Notes: generated from the sequence alone by a model not told the origin. 64,000 bases of DNA from Acanthacorydalis orientalis (GCA_034766995.1 CM068316.1:19820590-19884589); one strand, 5' to 3'; shown: positions 1-14,634, counted from the first letter of the stretch. A program made the numbers and translations.

Positions 1-192
1 AATAAGATCAATTTTTTGTACGAGTTCATAACTAGTGCTTAAACAGCAGAAAGTTCTCGAAAACTAAACAGTGTGGGGACTGTTAAAGAACGTACGGAGC
101 AATGGTGGTGTTGAGTACTTACGACTTAAAATAGCTAGGAAATTCAAAAAAGAGAAGAATTTATATGAACTGGAAGGTCATTAATAGATTAA
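1..192 (+). mobile_element. HTH-only mariner derivative, copy 1 (cut by window edge)
   Basis: This is the downstream part of the short mariner derivative described at 31327-31905. It starts inside the transposase leader (read as ...ATAAGATCAATTTTTTGTAC) and keeps the stretch equivalent to KERTxQWW. It then jumps, through a further internal deletion, to the segment equivalent to LKIARKFKKEKNLYE and to a degenerate 3' end near 190. Compared with the other copies it has lost the whole stretch encoding the acidic linker and the second helix-turn-helix. The right TIR is barely recognisable. It is a non-coding relic. Confidence 0.75.
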
Positions 193-1138
193 GATAAGAG
201 ATCCTATGTTTTAAAAGTTTTTTTTATGAAAGATAATAAAGTTGATCATTATCAAAAAACTTTTAAAGTAGTCACACTGGAAGTTTATAATAAGCAATTT
301 TCATAAGTTTTGAATAGTTTAACAATATTGAATATAGTTTAATTCTACTGGCTTAAAGTATGAATGAAATTGGAAAAATATAATCTTTATCGAACAAAAC
401 ACTCTCCGTATACTACAAAAACAATCCTACCAAATTGCACATGTTAAAAATGCGGAAAGACATAAAATGTATACACACATTGTTTGTGAAAACGTACACG
501 CATTCTCTGTCTATATATGCTCTAAAGATGATGCATTAACATCAAAATACGTTTAAGCCAATTTAAAAATCAATAATAATATTTTTTTAAATATTCATAA
601 TTGATAAGATTTTTTTATAATATGTGAAGAATATTTTTTATTACAGTTAATTTAGCCGTAATATAAGAAATTACACTTGTAAAGTAAATAGTCACAAATA
701 ATTGAATATGAAAAGTACTTCTTCATAACGATTAAATTTTATTTCAAAATATCAAAGTTTAATTTTAATTACAGATAGTGCATTGACATTTCAAATGAAA
801 CCTTAACTATCTCTTGTTCAATACTGTTTTAAATTTACTTAGTGTGACCATTTTACGTGTAGTATGCACTTCAATCTTAATTTATTTTTGAAATCATAAT
901 TATTCAGTATCGAGTAGAAAATAATTTAAGTACCTCCTCTCCTGGATATATTTATAATAAAATAATGTGTAGATAAAACAAAAATTCATATTAAATATTT
1001 TTTAACAAAATTTAAAAGTATACTAATATGTGAATGCATTTAAAGAAATATTTTTAAATGTAGTGAAATATTTTTTTAAATAACAGAAAGCATTAAGTTC
1101 ATTGGTTCAAAATAAATACTGTGATGTTTATATACACA

Positions 1139-1182
<44 letters not shown>

Positions 1183-1540
1183 CATATAAAATTCTGAGAA
1201 TTATTTAATGTTAAAGAATATATGATATTATTAACAGCAAAGCAATAAATTTGTAGTTAATAGAATTTTTTATATAATATTCTTCACTTTTTAAGAGACA
1301 TTTTGCTGTTTATAATTGAGTGAATTTTTGGAAATAAAGAATTTTTCACTCAGACATATGCACGTATGTATATAAAATAGAGAGGAGAGAGAAATATAGA
1401 GGTACAAATTGTATGGTTTTATTAACAAAAGAATAAAGAAAAGGATCTGATCTGTTTTGCCGATAGACAAAAAAGGAAAAATATATCCATAAGTACTAAT
1501 TAATTACTTATCATATTTTTTTTAGTTTTGTATAATATAA

Positions 1541-1590
<50 letters not shown>

Positions 1591-1926
1591 TAGTATAAGA
1601 TATGTTTTTCTTATAATTTATGGAGTAGGTTTAAACCAATTTTTTGATTTAATGTTAAACTACATAGGCGAAATTCAAATTAGAATAGAAAAACTAATTA
1701 ATTATATATCGAAATACTAGACAACTCAAATTATAGACTGATTAAAATATAGCGAGAATATTTTATCTACACATATGAATAAAACTATAAATATGAATAA
1801 AATAAATAAATATTTTTTCCACATTTTTTGTTTTGATCCAGTATGATAAATTTTTGAGTATCGCAATTGGTTTTGTTAGAATTATTGAAGAATTTCTTGA
1901 AAAAATGTATTCACTATGATATACGC

Positions 1927-1927
1927 G

Positions 1928-1980
<53 letters not shown>

Positions 1981-1997
1981 TCATCATCTTCAGCCAT

Positions 1998-2042
<45 letters not shown>
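1927..2042. repeat. Paired (TA)n microsatellites split by a 20-bp spacer
   Basis: Two long TA-dinucleotide tracts (about 1927-1979 and 2000-2042) are separated by a short unique spacer holding an ATC triplet run. Such tracts are self-complementary and prone to slippage. They explain the Tyr/Ile-rich frames on both strands. Confidence 0.9.
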
Positions 2043-2043
<1 letters not shown>

Positions 2044-2233
2044 GGAAATAGATGATATGTGCTGTAAAATATAAATATTAATTTTTTGGAACTTCGATAA
2101 CTAGTTTTTTATGAATATATACAATTCATAGAAAACTTATTACAATTTGAATTCCACTGCATTTTCCTTTCCTTAATTTTTTTCATCTTTTCTATAGTAG
2201 CCTTTTTTTAACTGGATGATTGGCTTGTCAATT

Positions 2234-2236
<3 letters not shown>

Positions 2237-2291
<55 letters not shown>
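2237..2291. repeat. (TA)n microsatellite
   Basis: An almost pure TA tract of about 55 bp, followed by a short GATA run (GATAGATAGATA) near 2306-2317. Confidence 0.9.
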
Positions 2292-2298
<7 letters not shown>

Positions 2299-3319
2299 CA
2301 CAGAAAGATAGATAGATATGTAAAAAGACAGAAATAAGAACATATACTTATATAAAATATGAGAGGTGGACGAAACGTAACTTAAAAAATACAATATTAT
2401 TTTAAGTATTATAATCGACTATATACATTACTAAAATGTTTTCTCCGGCAATTTTATAAAATTAAATAATAGGTAATTTTATAATGAAGTATGTTATCTT
2501 ATTTAAAATGTTTGAAAAGAAAACAAATAAAAAAACTATATATTGTAAATTCTATATCTAACAGAAAATAGAAAATGATATTTGTGGTTAAATTAGATTT
2601 CATAACATTTTAAACTTATTATACACTATTTAATACATGAGAATGCCTGTGTGTAATAATGATTTTTATGTTCCAATTATATAAGAAGTGTTTAGAATTT
2701 ATAAATTTATTCAGAACACAAATCTCAGTTGTTTTCAATGATTCCAACCTAATTTTAATATTATTGATGGTTAATTGAAAAATTTACTTTCTTTCTTTTT
2801 ATTCTTGTACAAAAATTTGTTGAGTTCCAACATTCCTTTTTTCATTAATATTTCAATCATTATACAGTGCTATATTTTAACATATTTAAACTTTTCAACA
2901 AATAACATTGTAATTATTAATTAGAACCAGTTATATAGTATATGGATTCCGCTAACATTATATTTTTTTTAAAATAAAAAAATAAATTCGTATAAAAATG
3001 TTTTATCTTTCCTGTCAATTCAAGATGTTGTTGATTCTTTGTGATTAAAATTCAAACCAAAAGTATAAATATAAAAAAAACGTATACTTAATTGAGAGTT
3101 ATATAATATATAGAATTAATAAACAATATTTCATTAAAATTATTTTTTTATATTAATTCGTATAGTTGATGAATATGTATTCAATATGTTGTAATACATT
3201 TTTACAAAAAAATTATTCAAAAATAATTAATTAAATTATTATTAACACATTTAAACTGTTTATCTTAATAAAATTATCTTATCAAAAGTAATTATTAATG
3301 TTATTAATTATATCCTTAC

Positions 3320-3351
<32 letters not shown>

Positions 3352-3404
3352 GTATGTATGTATAAAATGTATATAATTATACGCGACTTGTACATATAGT
3401 GTTG

Positions 3405-3745
3405 TAGCGTGTGAAGACAATTATTATTTCATGATGGACATCCGCCTGCACACGGAGCTACTTTTGCAACGAACTGTACAAGCGAGCTACTTTTAATTTC
3501 ATCTTCAGTTGTCTGCAACAGGAGGCGAGTGAGGCGGCTCTGGCTTGGCGGCGGCGGCCATCTTAATTTTCCGCAGCAGCCCCCTCGGATCCCTGCGCGG
3601 CCGACGTCGTCATCGGCCCCCTCTCGAAGCAAAAGTAAATTAAAATAGAGGGGTGTTTTCTTTCGACCCCTTTTAACGTTCTGAGTTTTATACCACCCAC
3701 TGTTGCCATCCCAACCCCTACCACTATTTTAATGTATGGCAAGCT
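3405..3745. other. GC-rich island; candidate conserved non-coding or promoter DNA
   Basis: Composition changes sharply from AT-rich flanks to a CpG-containing block with GGCGGCGGCGGCCATCTT, CTGCGCGGCCGACG and CCCCCTCTCG. The reverse strand holds AAGATGGCCGCC, close to the animal YY1/Pho core. A 67-codon minus-strand frame (3429-3632) crosses the block but resembles no protein I know. The block might be a promoter, a non-coding exon or a regulatory element; the sequence alone does not decide. Confidence 0.4.
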
Positions 3746-4280
3746 ATGTTAACCGAATGGATACTGCTATAGCGGAGGTGTATATGCGGTTCGCAATTTT
3801 CTATACTGTGAAAACATTCATTAGAGTTCCGTTGAAAATCTTATCGTATTTTTCCATTTCACGATGTATGAAATGATACATTTTTCTCCGTATCGTTTAT
3901 TTAATTTTAATTAAATATGGAGTGAAAACTTTTTTAATTATAATTATACACTGGAGAACGGTGTTATTGTTCGTTTTTAACAATCTGAATTTGATAGGAG
4001 TCCTCATTTTCAAGATTATATTTATTTTCTTTTTATTTCATTTTCGAATGAATGTTTTATTCAAATTTATTTACGATATCAAATTGTGTTAATTCACTTG
4101 TTCTCTCTCTCTTTTTTCTATCTGATAATTTTTATTTTATCTTCTTTCTTTCTTTCTTCATTTGTAAAAATAACAATTGTACTGAGAGAAATATTCATTT
4201 CCGTCTAATAAGGTGGATTAATTTTCAAATACAAATATTTGCATTTACATATTTGGTACCATTAATCTATGTATCTTTAT

Positions 4281-4312
<32 letters not shown>

Positions 4313-5156
4313 CAAATTTATGTGTATCTATAAATATTTTAATAAAACAAACTTATTACAGAGGTTCCTTTCAAAATAGTAATCTTTTTTTAAGAAAGTA
4401 TTTTCTATTAGCTCGAAAACTAAAAATACTCTTTTACAAAAGAATCACTTTTTACAAGACAAAGTTTCATCCTTTTTTTTGTCTTAAAAAATAAAAAACT
4501 CATGCACTGATTACAGTTTACTTCATTTATAGCTTATTTGCATTTAGATAAATATTGTCATATTCAGAAAAAAAATATAAATATGACTGGTAATGTATTT
4601 TATTCTTAATAAATAAATAAATTTACACAAAATATAAACAAAAAAAATCTGATTTTATATTCACTGTAAAAATTACACATATTATTTAACAATTGATAAT
4701 AAAATTGTAAGCATCCATAATATGTTTTTTTAAATTTATATTGGCGTTTCAGTCATAAATTTAAAGATATTTTTTAATATACTGCACACAATTGTTTCTA
4801 CATTCATGAGATTGTATATGTGTATGTATATATATATAACTGTGTATATAAATATGTATATATATATATATATGTAAATATATATATATATATGTAAAAC
4901 TATATATATATATATATATAATGTATATATATATATATATGTAATTTTGTGTCTGTATATATTATATAATTGTAATGTATCAAAAGCAAGTAATATATCA
5001 GTTTAAAATACATTCTAAGCCACACATTCGTATATACCTCAATTTATCAACATAAAAAAACTTTTAAAAATGTATAATCCAATGCGAATCTGAAGAAAGT
5101 CATTTTAAATAAAACATTCTCATAACACTTTCTATGAATGAATAATATATAAACTT

Positions 5157-5223
<67 letters not shown>

Positions 5224-5931
5224 AAAACTAATGTTAAAACGTCAAATCAAAGAAAAAAAGCATATAGATTACATTACATGTAGTGAGGAATATGTTAGTT
5301 CAATATGTGTAGGCGTTTAATAAGAGGATCTTCTGCAAAAAGATAACTCGTGTTCGAGTTTTATTTGACCTAGAATATTTACATATGTGTATATTTGAAA
5401 TTCATAAATAATATGAAATTCTCAATACAAGATTATAGTATTTTTAAATAAATAGATAATTGAAAATTAACATGAAATAAATGTTCATAATAATGAATAA
5501 ATATGTATCATTAATCAAACAACAATTTTTTTTAAATTAAATGATGTATTATTAAAAGTGTGTATTATTTTTATTAAAAGTATTTAACTAATATTTTTTT
5601 TGATTTTATGTGCCTAAATCAATTTCACATAAATATTTCTATTTACAATTCGTTTAATATTTAAGTAAAGTAAATAAAAGTTGTGAAAGCATCCTCTAAT
5701 GTTTATTTTGATACTTGTACATATGTTTCAGTTTTAAGTATTTTAAATAAAGATAACCTTATAGTGTTTCTCTTAGGATTTGTAATTGTCTCCACTAAAA
5801 CTTTCTATTTTAAATTTCTAATACCTTTTCATTAAAAATAAAAAATTGAATAATATGATATTCTCAATTTTTTTCATAAAATAAATTTTATTTATTTGTT
5901 TAGTGAAATCAAGTTTTATGAATTTCCATTA
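3746..5931. other. AT-rich DNA with microsatellites, no gene seen
   Basis: I see nothing gene-like. It contains TA-rich tracts at about 4288-4311, 4827-4942 (interrupted TATATG runs) and 5159-5221. The frame at 4052-4333 is Phe/Ile/Tyr-rich AT noise. Confidence 0.65.
5159..5221. repeat. (TA)n microsatellite, about 60 bp
   Basis: An uninterrupted TA tract, among the longest pure ones in the window. Confidence 0.9.
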
Positions 5932-6490
5932 TTCGGTAGGTTGAAAAATAATTACGGTTTTCAAATTCATGTTTATTTTTCATTTTTTGATTTTACTATC
6001 TGTTTTAAGTGGTCCAAAACTATTGAACGACTAACGTCTAACTTTGTGCAAGCTTTCGAACTGTTGTGTGGTTTTGATTCAAATAACGTATTCAATTGGT
6101 CGTTATGATTTGAGAAAGGATTCCCGCGACCTTTCGCATCTTCAAGGTTCTTGTTCCTAGCACGAAATTTTTGGAACCACCGTTACACAGTAAGTTCCCA
6201 AGCAGTTCCCACACCAAAAGCATTGTTTATTTAATGAGAAGTTTTTGATGCGTTAACACTCGTTTTCAACTAATACAAAAAATGCTCTTATTTGCTCCTT
6301 CCATCATAAATTCTAAACCCGAATTGAAGTAAAATTAATAATAGAACTAATGTCGATGTTACCAAAATGCAGACCGATAATGCACTTTAAAATGATATTA
6401 AAATAAACATGACGAAATGACACTTTCATTGAAAAAATTATGGTGAGAATTCAGAAAACATAAACAGAAATTATTTTCATACCAACCTAA
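5932..6490 (-). mobile_element. HTH-only mariner derivative, copy 2 (full length, reverse)
   Basis: A full-length reverse-strand copy, about 559 bp, flanked by TA at both ends (5930-5931 and 6491-6492). On the minus strand it runs from the TIR (TTAGGTTGGTATGAAAATAA), through a leader of about 190 bp, to transposase N-terminal remnants. These include LEDAKGRG, a helix-turn-helix segment equivalent to ELAQKLxVSxxTVLxHLKQ, and the terminal segment equivalent to NCNYFSTYR at the degenerate left TIR. The 70-codon plus-strand frame at 5896-6108 is an antisense shadow. No catalytic domain is present. Confidence 0.85.
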
Positions 6491-6497
6491 TATTTTA

Positions 6498-6555
<58 letters not shown>

Positions 6556-7398
6556 GTCTTAAAAAGTTCATTTAATACTTTCATTAATTTTGCCAGTACT
6601 AAATTTTTATTTTGCAAAAAAATTTGTTTAAATGTATACAAAGACATGAAAAAAGAAAAGACAAGAAAAAATTAGTTTTCAAGTAATTTAGTTTAAATGT
6701 ACAATTATTTTAAAATTAGAACATGTAGGAGTAATATAAAATAAAGTGAAATATCAGTTTTTAGTAATCAAACGTAACTAATAAGAAAAGAAAATATGAG
6801 TTCTTTGTAAAAATTGCTAGTATACACAACTACGTCACTTTATTCCCACATTTATCATATATTTAACCTCTACATAATACATTGTTCAAAATTTTCCATT
6901 CGCTACAAATGATTAAAAATGTATTAATAGAGATTTTTATAAAACCAATGGCTATCGAGAATCTACATTCTTATTAGAAAATATTTTCTAGTTATAACCA
7001 GATATGTATTTTATATTACCAATTAATCCTCACGCAGAGTAAACACTAAAACATTTTTGTAAAGTTAATATAGAAGAGTTAATAATATATCACTCATTAT
7101 CTTATATGAATTAACTTGTATTAAAATATATATCATATTTATTTTATTTTAAAATGTATTGAAATGTAAAATTTTATATAATTGATGCGCAAATTTTTTA
7201 AAGGTCAACTTTATATATTCATAGATTTATAGATTGTCACAATTAACAGCGTAACATAATCATTGTGTGGTAGTATTTAAATTTAAGTTCTAATTAATTA
7301 CATGAATTATGATTAAATGTCGCCAATAGTTCGTTCCAAACTCTGATATATTACATTACCTTAGTTCTCCATTCCTCCTTTCCCTTTCTCTCTCTATT

Positions 7399-7448
<50 letters not shown>

Positions 7449-8205
7449 CACTATTTGTAAGATACTTGAATCATATAATAATAAGAACTTGGCAATGAAA
7501 AAAGAGTTTTAAAATAATTAAGTTATGGTATTTTTGTTAAATAATATTTTATTTACAAAGGTATTATACTTTAATAAAAAAATAAAAACAACAATTCTTA
7601 AAAGTTTATAATTAATATAAAAGAAAATATACAAGAAAATTAAAATAATATTAATATTCTTCAAATATTTTCAACTATATAACTATATACATTTTTTTTT
7701 AAAAAAAAAAACAAAGAAAATTAAAGACAAAATATACTATCTTTCTTATTAAATCATAAAAAGAAACAATATAATCTACTTTTGAGTTTCATAAAATAAT
7801 TACTCTTACTTCAAAAACCGCAAAAGATTTTTCTAATTAAATAATTCAGTAATAACTATTTTCGATTTTTATCTATGTGTATTCCGATGAAAATGCTATA
7901 ATCATTAGACTAAATCCAAAATGATTAATACTAGGCATTCATTAAACATTATTTATTGATCAAAATGATTTTTCATAGATTAGAAGTTGAGAGAATAATT
8001 CAAATTTGGAAGCCAATTCGTCCACAGGGTCAGTTCTTCCAGTCAAATCATTTTTGACTCTAGAATCAACAAGTTCCTAAATTATTGTTTTATATATACA
8101 TTATGAGAAGTAAAAAAATTCAGGCAATTACATAAAATAAATTAAGATTAAATTAATTAATCATTCAAAGAATTAAAAAAAATAGTTATTGAGAAGATAA
8201 TTCTG
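6491..8205. other. AT-rich DNA, no gene seen
   Basis: It begins with a (TA)n tract at 6500-6551 beside the mariner copy. A (CT)n-to-(TA)n compound microsatellite lies at 7379-7448. Nothing else is recognised. Confidence 0.65.
7379..7448. repeat. Compound (CT)n(TA)n microsatellite
   Basis: A polypyrimidine run (CTCTCTCTC) passes directly into a TA tract. Confidence 0.9.
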
Positions 8206-8212
8206 TAATCGT

Positions 8213-8331
8213 TTCATTCCACATATTATTTCTTGGACACGTATTTTTACGTGTTTCGTCGTATACATCATGTCTCTATTCGCAAAATTAGGATGTGTAC
8301 GCGTTTATCCGTAGGGCATATGTAATGTGTT
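8213..8331. other. Possible relic of a TTAA-type element end
   Basis: The segment holds ACACGTATTTTTACGTGT, an inverted repeat with 7-bp arms, then GTACGCGTTTATCCG, and ends at GTAATGTG next to TTAA (8332-8335). This resembles the subterminal palindromes of the clearer TTAA elements in this window. No matching left TIR with TTAA was found, so the call is weak. Confidence 0.2.
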
Positions 8332-8406
8332 AATTTTACTGACTTATTAGAGGTAGAGATAAAATGTACGTAAAGGATGGACAAACATTTGTGAAAGTTT
8401 TATAAG

Positions 8407-8454
<48 letters not shown>

Positions 8455-8729
8455 ATAATAATGTCCAATTAAATAATTACTAGTACTATTGCATCTTACT
8501 CATGTGATTATAAAGTATATGATAAGAACAATGTTTCTACAAATATATACATAATAGTAAAATTACTATTTATTTTATTAAATAAGTTTGGAATTGCAAT
8601 TATATCTATGAATCTTATTTAGATTTAAAATTTATTTACTCTAATAAATTATAATTCAATAAATCTTATTTTCACACATCTTCATAGAAACAAACAAATA
8701 GACATAGACATACTCTTTCTCTCTTGTAC

Positions 8730-8771
<42 letters not shown>

Positions 8772-9263
8772 GGATCTAAAGTATAAAAAAATTAATTTAT
8801 ATAACAAACAATTATATGATTTTCATAAGACGAAATAATCACTATAGACAAAAACTTTTAAAATGAAAAATATTTAACCTTTGTGGTTTTCAACAGTATT
8901 ATTCTTAGTAGTAAGGTAAGATCAGGTCTGGTCAGGTCCCGTCATTTCTTGGAAATCAAGTAAAGTAAGGTATATTAGGCAGGAGTATATGCAGTGTATG
9001 TAATGAGAGTGATCATGTCTCTAAAATATTTTCAATGTCTCTAAAATAAAGATTTATTTCTGTTAATAGTTGAGAGTTTCTTTAAATATAAATACATTTA
9101 AAAAAATCAAATAATTTTTCTATACCTGGGAATTGGTACCTGAGTGACTCAACGAATTCTCTTTAATGTGTTACTAAGAAAATTCATAATTATTACGAAA
9201 AAAAAATCGAGAATCCAGTTCTTAATTCACTACTTACTGTGTATTTACGCATACTTTATAGTA

Positions 9264-9309
<46 letters not shown>

Positions 9310-9635
9310 GTGTGTGTGTGTGAGAGAGAGAGAGAGAATTCCTTAAATCTATCAATTCCCTTCAAAGATTTCTGGATCGAACCGACCTTAAGTCAGATTA
9401 AATATTATCAGGTCTGATCAGGTTAGGTCATACCAAATTAGATGTGTTTTAAAAATTATTTCAAACTATTATTATTTCAAAGAACTGAGTTTTCAATATA
9501 TTATTTTGTTATATTTGTTTTTCAATAATTTACCTGCAGCCATTTCATTCATTTTACAATATTCAACTAGCTATCCATTTTATTTTACAAATCAACTATT
9601 TTTGTCATAATAGTTAGTTCGTCGGTAAAATAAGT

Positions 9636-9753
<118 letters not shown>

Positions 9754-10568
9754 TGTCATTTTTATTATTAATCAAAAAATATTTCATATTTCTAACCAAT
9801 AAAAATCTAGAGTGGAGGTCGTAATTATACCTATTAGACCCTCTTAATATTGTTAAGTTGTTTACTCTTACTTTCTTATGTGAATAGTTAAATGTGCGAT
9901 AATTGAAGTTATATAATTATCTTCCTAACCATAGGAGAAAAGAATAAGAAGTGACTATTCGGAAGAAATAACAATTTAAAGTTATAAAATACAAGCCGAT
10001 AATATAAAAAAACATGTAAATTACAAAAATAATCGACATGAATAATATTTGTGAAATTAATTGAAAACAAAAACATTGATACCCAACATAATTTTTGTTA
10101 TAAAGATCTGACAAATTAAAATAAATTTTATGATTTTTTGATAAATTCAACGAACTCAAAAATACAAATAATTATTTAAAATATATGTCAATTAATATAC
10201 AATACATATTTTTCTATTCATATATATATACAATTAAAAATATATTTTTTTTCAAATAGTATCTGTTCTATTTTTAGACTACATCAATAAATTATTTATC
10301 ATTTCTTCTAGTTAATAACGAGCTTATAATATTTTTTTTCAGTTCTGTTTAATATAAAAACTTATTAAAATTTAAAAACCAAACTGAATAAGCTTATATT
10401 TTTTTCATTACAATTTAAAATAGAATAAATATGATCAATAATTGTTTTTTCAAAAAATTTTTTGTAAGAAAACAAATAAATTATTATATAAAAATACAAT
10501 ATACTAGTTCATAAATAAATACAAAAAGAAATGTGAAGGAGAATCAATTTTTTCCCTAATTATATAAA

Positions 10569-10622
<54 letters not shown>

Positions 10623-10629
10623 ATATATA

Positions 10630-10664
<35 letters not shown>

Positions 10665-11377
10665 TAAATATTAATTATAAACAAATAATAAACGTCTTCC
10701 TTTTTTCTATTCAATTAATAATGATTTTTTTAAATATTCTCTTTCACAACTTTTAAATAAATATATTCGATAACTATGTATTTTTTTAAAAAAATAAAGT
10801 TTCTTATACATTACTGGTCAATATTTCCATTAATTGTTTTTAAAATTTTTAAAGGAATTATATAAGAAATAATATAAAAATACTAAAACTGATTACTTAC
10901 CAGTTACTTCATTCTATTTCAAGTGATTGCAGTGGAATAGCTAATGTGTTGTACTGCTGACCAATACATCATGTATTTGTAACTACACTTGTTTCATTTT
11001 TTATTTTTTTCTGAAAAAAAAATTATTTGTTTTTATGCTGAGATAAAATATTTAAAGAAATATTTCAATGCAAGTTAAAAAATTATAATAGTATTTCCAA
11101 AAAAATATAAAATATAAGATAAAAATATAAGATATCAATGCATATTTCAGACGAGTAGAATTTTTAAATTAATGCTTCGAATGATTACGAATTAAAGAAA
11201 ATTAATATGATATAAAGTAGAAAATACAATAAATTTTAATTTAGTAGAATATAACAAGGAAATTTAATTAAAATGTACGAGATCAATGAACTTTTTAAAC
11301 TGACGATGCCGCATTGTTTACTTTGTTGGTAATCTTAAAATAGTTTTAGCAAAATACGACACGTTTACGATATTAAG

Positions 11378-11432
<55 letters not shown>

Positions 11433-12205
11433 TAAAATATATGTGCTAATATGTTAACAAATGTGATAATTTGTGATATAGTATTAATTAATATGCGAAT
11501 TACTGTAATAATAGCAGTAATTATAATTTCATATTTTTTATATTTTTATTGATTTTTTTACTTTTATAAACGGTGATTCATTGTTTTCAGATTGCCGGCG
11601 ACATATATGAAGAAACAGAAGACTTTTTTGTTTAGAAGAAACATAATATTAACAGAGTAATTTAAAATACATAATATAGAAAATTACGAACTTAAAAAAA
11701 TAATATATTTTTTTATAAATAAATTAAAAAACGTATTGTTAATTTCCAAAGAAACTTTATTTTATTTTGATTTTAAATTCATAAAATGAAGACAAACAGA
11801 AGATCTAATTAAGTTATTTAACTATATTAAGTAAGTTTCACTATTAAAATACGTCTACAAACAAAATATGTACAAAAGATAAATGAACTTATATTTAAAT
11901 AATATTTGCTTACTTCTCTACATTTTGAATTTAAAAATAGGGACTGTTTTTGCATAACTAATTTGTAAGTAATTTAAAATAAACGTTAATACTTTCTGTT
12001 TAATTATTTTTTCATACGTTTCAACAAAATCTACTCTTGTTGAAAATATTCATAGAGAAAAGCTTTGAATTTATAATATATTTCATTCAAAAATGTTACA
12101 CACTAGGATAAATATTAGTCATTATTATATGTAATTCATCATCGAATAATAGAGAGGAATTTTTATAGAAAGTATTTATTTTATGTAATAAAGTATAAAT
12201 TAAAA

Positions 12206-12255
<50 letters not shown>

Positions 12256-12260
12256 AATAC

Positions 12261-12297
<37 letters not shown>

Positions 12298-12585
12298 ATT
12301 TAGTATTTTGTGAAGAATGATTTTTTAAGATACAAAAAATTCGATTTTCCCTTATTTTAGCTCTTGGAGGTTGACATTACCATTTAAATGCATATGCGCA
12401 ATAATAAAAAGAATTAATTATTGAAGTATTTAATAAGATTTTTTCTGTAGTTAGTGGAAAAGTGAATAATTCACTCAAGAAAGGAAATTTATTCACAATT
12501 CCAGAAACTTTATTGTAACACATATATCCTATCCGGTGTCTAAATTTACTTAACATTTAAAAAGAGTATTTTATCTTTACCAAAC

Positions 12586-12692
<107 letters not shown>

Positions 12693-13005
12693 GGTACAAG
12701 AGTGACTAGTATCTAAAATATATTTAAATTGATAAAATAGTGATTTGTATTAAGAAATTTTCAAAATTTTAATTAAAGCTTTTAAAATGAGATAATTCAC
12801 ACATAAGAACACTAGAATAAAATTAAACATAAGTGAAATTATTTTTATTTTATTTTGAAGTAACATTTTATTTTATTAATTCTTTGATTCAGCAAATAAG
12901 ATATAAAAAATATTTTTAGCCACTAAAATGTAATTGTGGAAACATTTATATATAAAAATTATTTTTAATATGAATAAGTAAGAGTAAAAGTTGCTTGATT
13001 ATTGG

Positions 13006-13043
13006 GGTTTCAAGGCACTTTGACAGTTAAAGTTATTGGCGCC
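13006..13043 (+). repeat. Dispersed repeat fragment, copy a
   Basis: The segment GTTTCAAGGCACTTTGACAG plus TTAAAGTTATTGGCGCCC resembles 52624-52662 base by base over about 38 bp (GTTTTAAGGCGCGTCGGAAG... ATTAGTGCCC). Both copies sit in unrelated AT-rich DNA, so this looks like a relic of an interspersed repeat. The family is not identified. Confidence 0.5.
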
Positions 13044-13454
13044 CAGAGTAAAACTTAAAAACAATATTACATATTAATTCCAATCATGTAGAATACATAT
13101 AGATATTAAAAAAAATATTTTAGAAATAAAATATTACACTAAATATAAGTAACTGAAAGTGTTGAAGTGGTAAGTACAAATATATTATACTATAAAAGTC
13201 GCAAGTACGAACCTAGAATGGTTTTTTTTAGTTCATGACTTATTTTCATTAATTTTAATACTTTTTTGAACTAGTTGATCAAGTATTTTCATGATTTTTC
13301 AAAATACCAGCTGCAAATGCCAGTGACTAGTTCAAAATCATTTTAAATTGTTTTGTATTCAGATATGCCCAAGACACTTCAATCTAAAAGTGTTCCATGG
13401 CAACACCATGCAATATAACTCTTAGAATCTACAAACAGATTCCTGATTAAACTA

Positions 13455-13455
13455 G

Positions 13456-13532
<77 letters not shown>
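13455..13532. repeat. (TA)n microsatellite, about 77 bp
   Basis: A nearly pure TA tract with one TG interruption. Confidence 0.9.
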
Positions 13533-13534
<2 letters not shown>

Positions 13535-14128
13535 TATATAAAGGTACCTAGTGACAGAAAAGCTCAGTTTTATCTATTACAGTTAACGTACAGTTACAGT
13601 TAATTAACGTACAAAGATTTGGTATACAATGAATGTAATAAAAATGCTGATCGATTTCTAAGATAATTAGCACATACATTGGTTATTTACTTTCTTTGTC
13701 AAAACAAATTAAGCAAATAAAACTGATATATCTTACTGATAATATCTTACTGATAACTCGCACATATGTTGACCTCAGTTAAGTCAAATATGACATATCG
13801 TTTAAATAAAAGTTAAATATAAATAAAAATTAATATAATATCTACATAAATAGATATAAGATCCGAAGAGAATAATCTTTTTTTACGAAAAGAGAAAAAA
13901 CTTAAAACGATAGAGCGATACATATTTCAATATTTGAAACGGTATTGAAAATTTTGCCATAAAAATATGTTTTTGTAAACAATTTAAAAAAATATTGTTT
14001 CTCAGCTGGAAAATAATAGAAGAACGAAAATAGAGTTCTTTTCGTATTTAAAATAAACAATATTATTACAAATTTTGAAAAATTCTAATAGTAAGAAAAG
14101 ATTTAAGATGTTAATCGCAATAACTATA

Positions 14129-14192
<64 letters not shown>

Positions 14193-14634
14193 AATATAAA
14201 AATATAAATTAAATGAATTTTATTACAGATTAAAGCAAATTCATTATATATATATAATCGTCAAACTTTCATTATATAAAAATATACTGATTCTTAATTT
14301 AATATATAATTTTCCTATTTGATATTTTCTTAAAAAGAAACTATAAAGAAAATGTGTTAAAGACGAATTCGAATTAATAAGTAATTAAAGTACTTCATTT
14401 AAATAATTAAAAAATAATAAATGCACATAATAATATTTTGAGTATTTCTTAGTACGCAGTACAAAATATTTGATAATAAATTAGGGTAGAAATACATAAA
14501 AGCTTATTACGGAGTTATTTCAGTGTCAGTAATTGCATTAGATAGTTGTACGTTATTTGAAGTACAATTTAACATTATTAACGTAAGAACCATTGCACGC
14601 ATGTGCTGTACTAAAAAAAAATATCCAAGCATTT

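Larger units (their letters stand above)
193..3390. other. AT-rich DNA with microsatellites, no gene seen
   Basis: I see no supported gene or transposon here. The sequence is very AT-rich and broken by (TA)n tracts at about 1141-1179, 1543-1588, 1927-1979, 2000-2042, 2237-2291 and 3319-3346. The short open frames in the stretch are Ile/Tyr repeats translated from these tracts. Confidence 0.7.

Noticed and set aside
8915..9432. AGGTC/AGGTTAGGTC words resembling insect telomeric TTAGG repeats
   Set aside because: Too few and too degenerate to call a telomeric or interstitial array.
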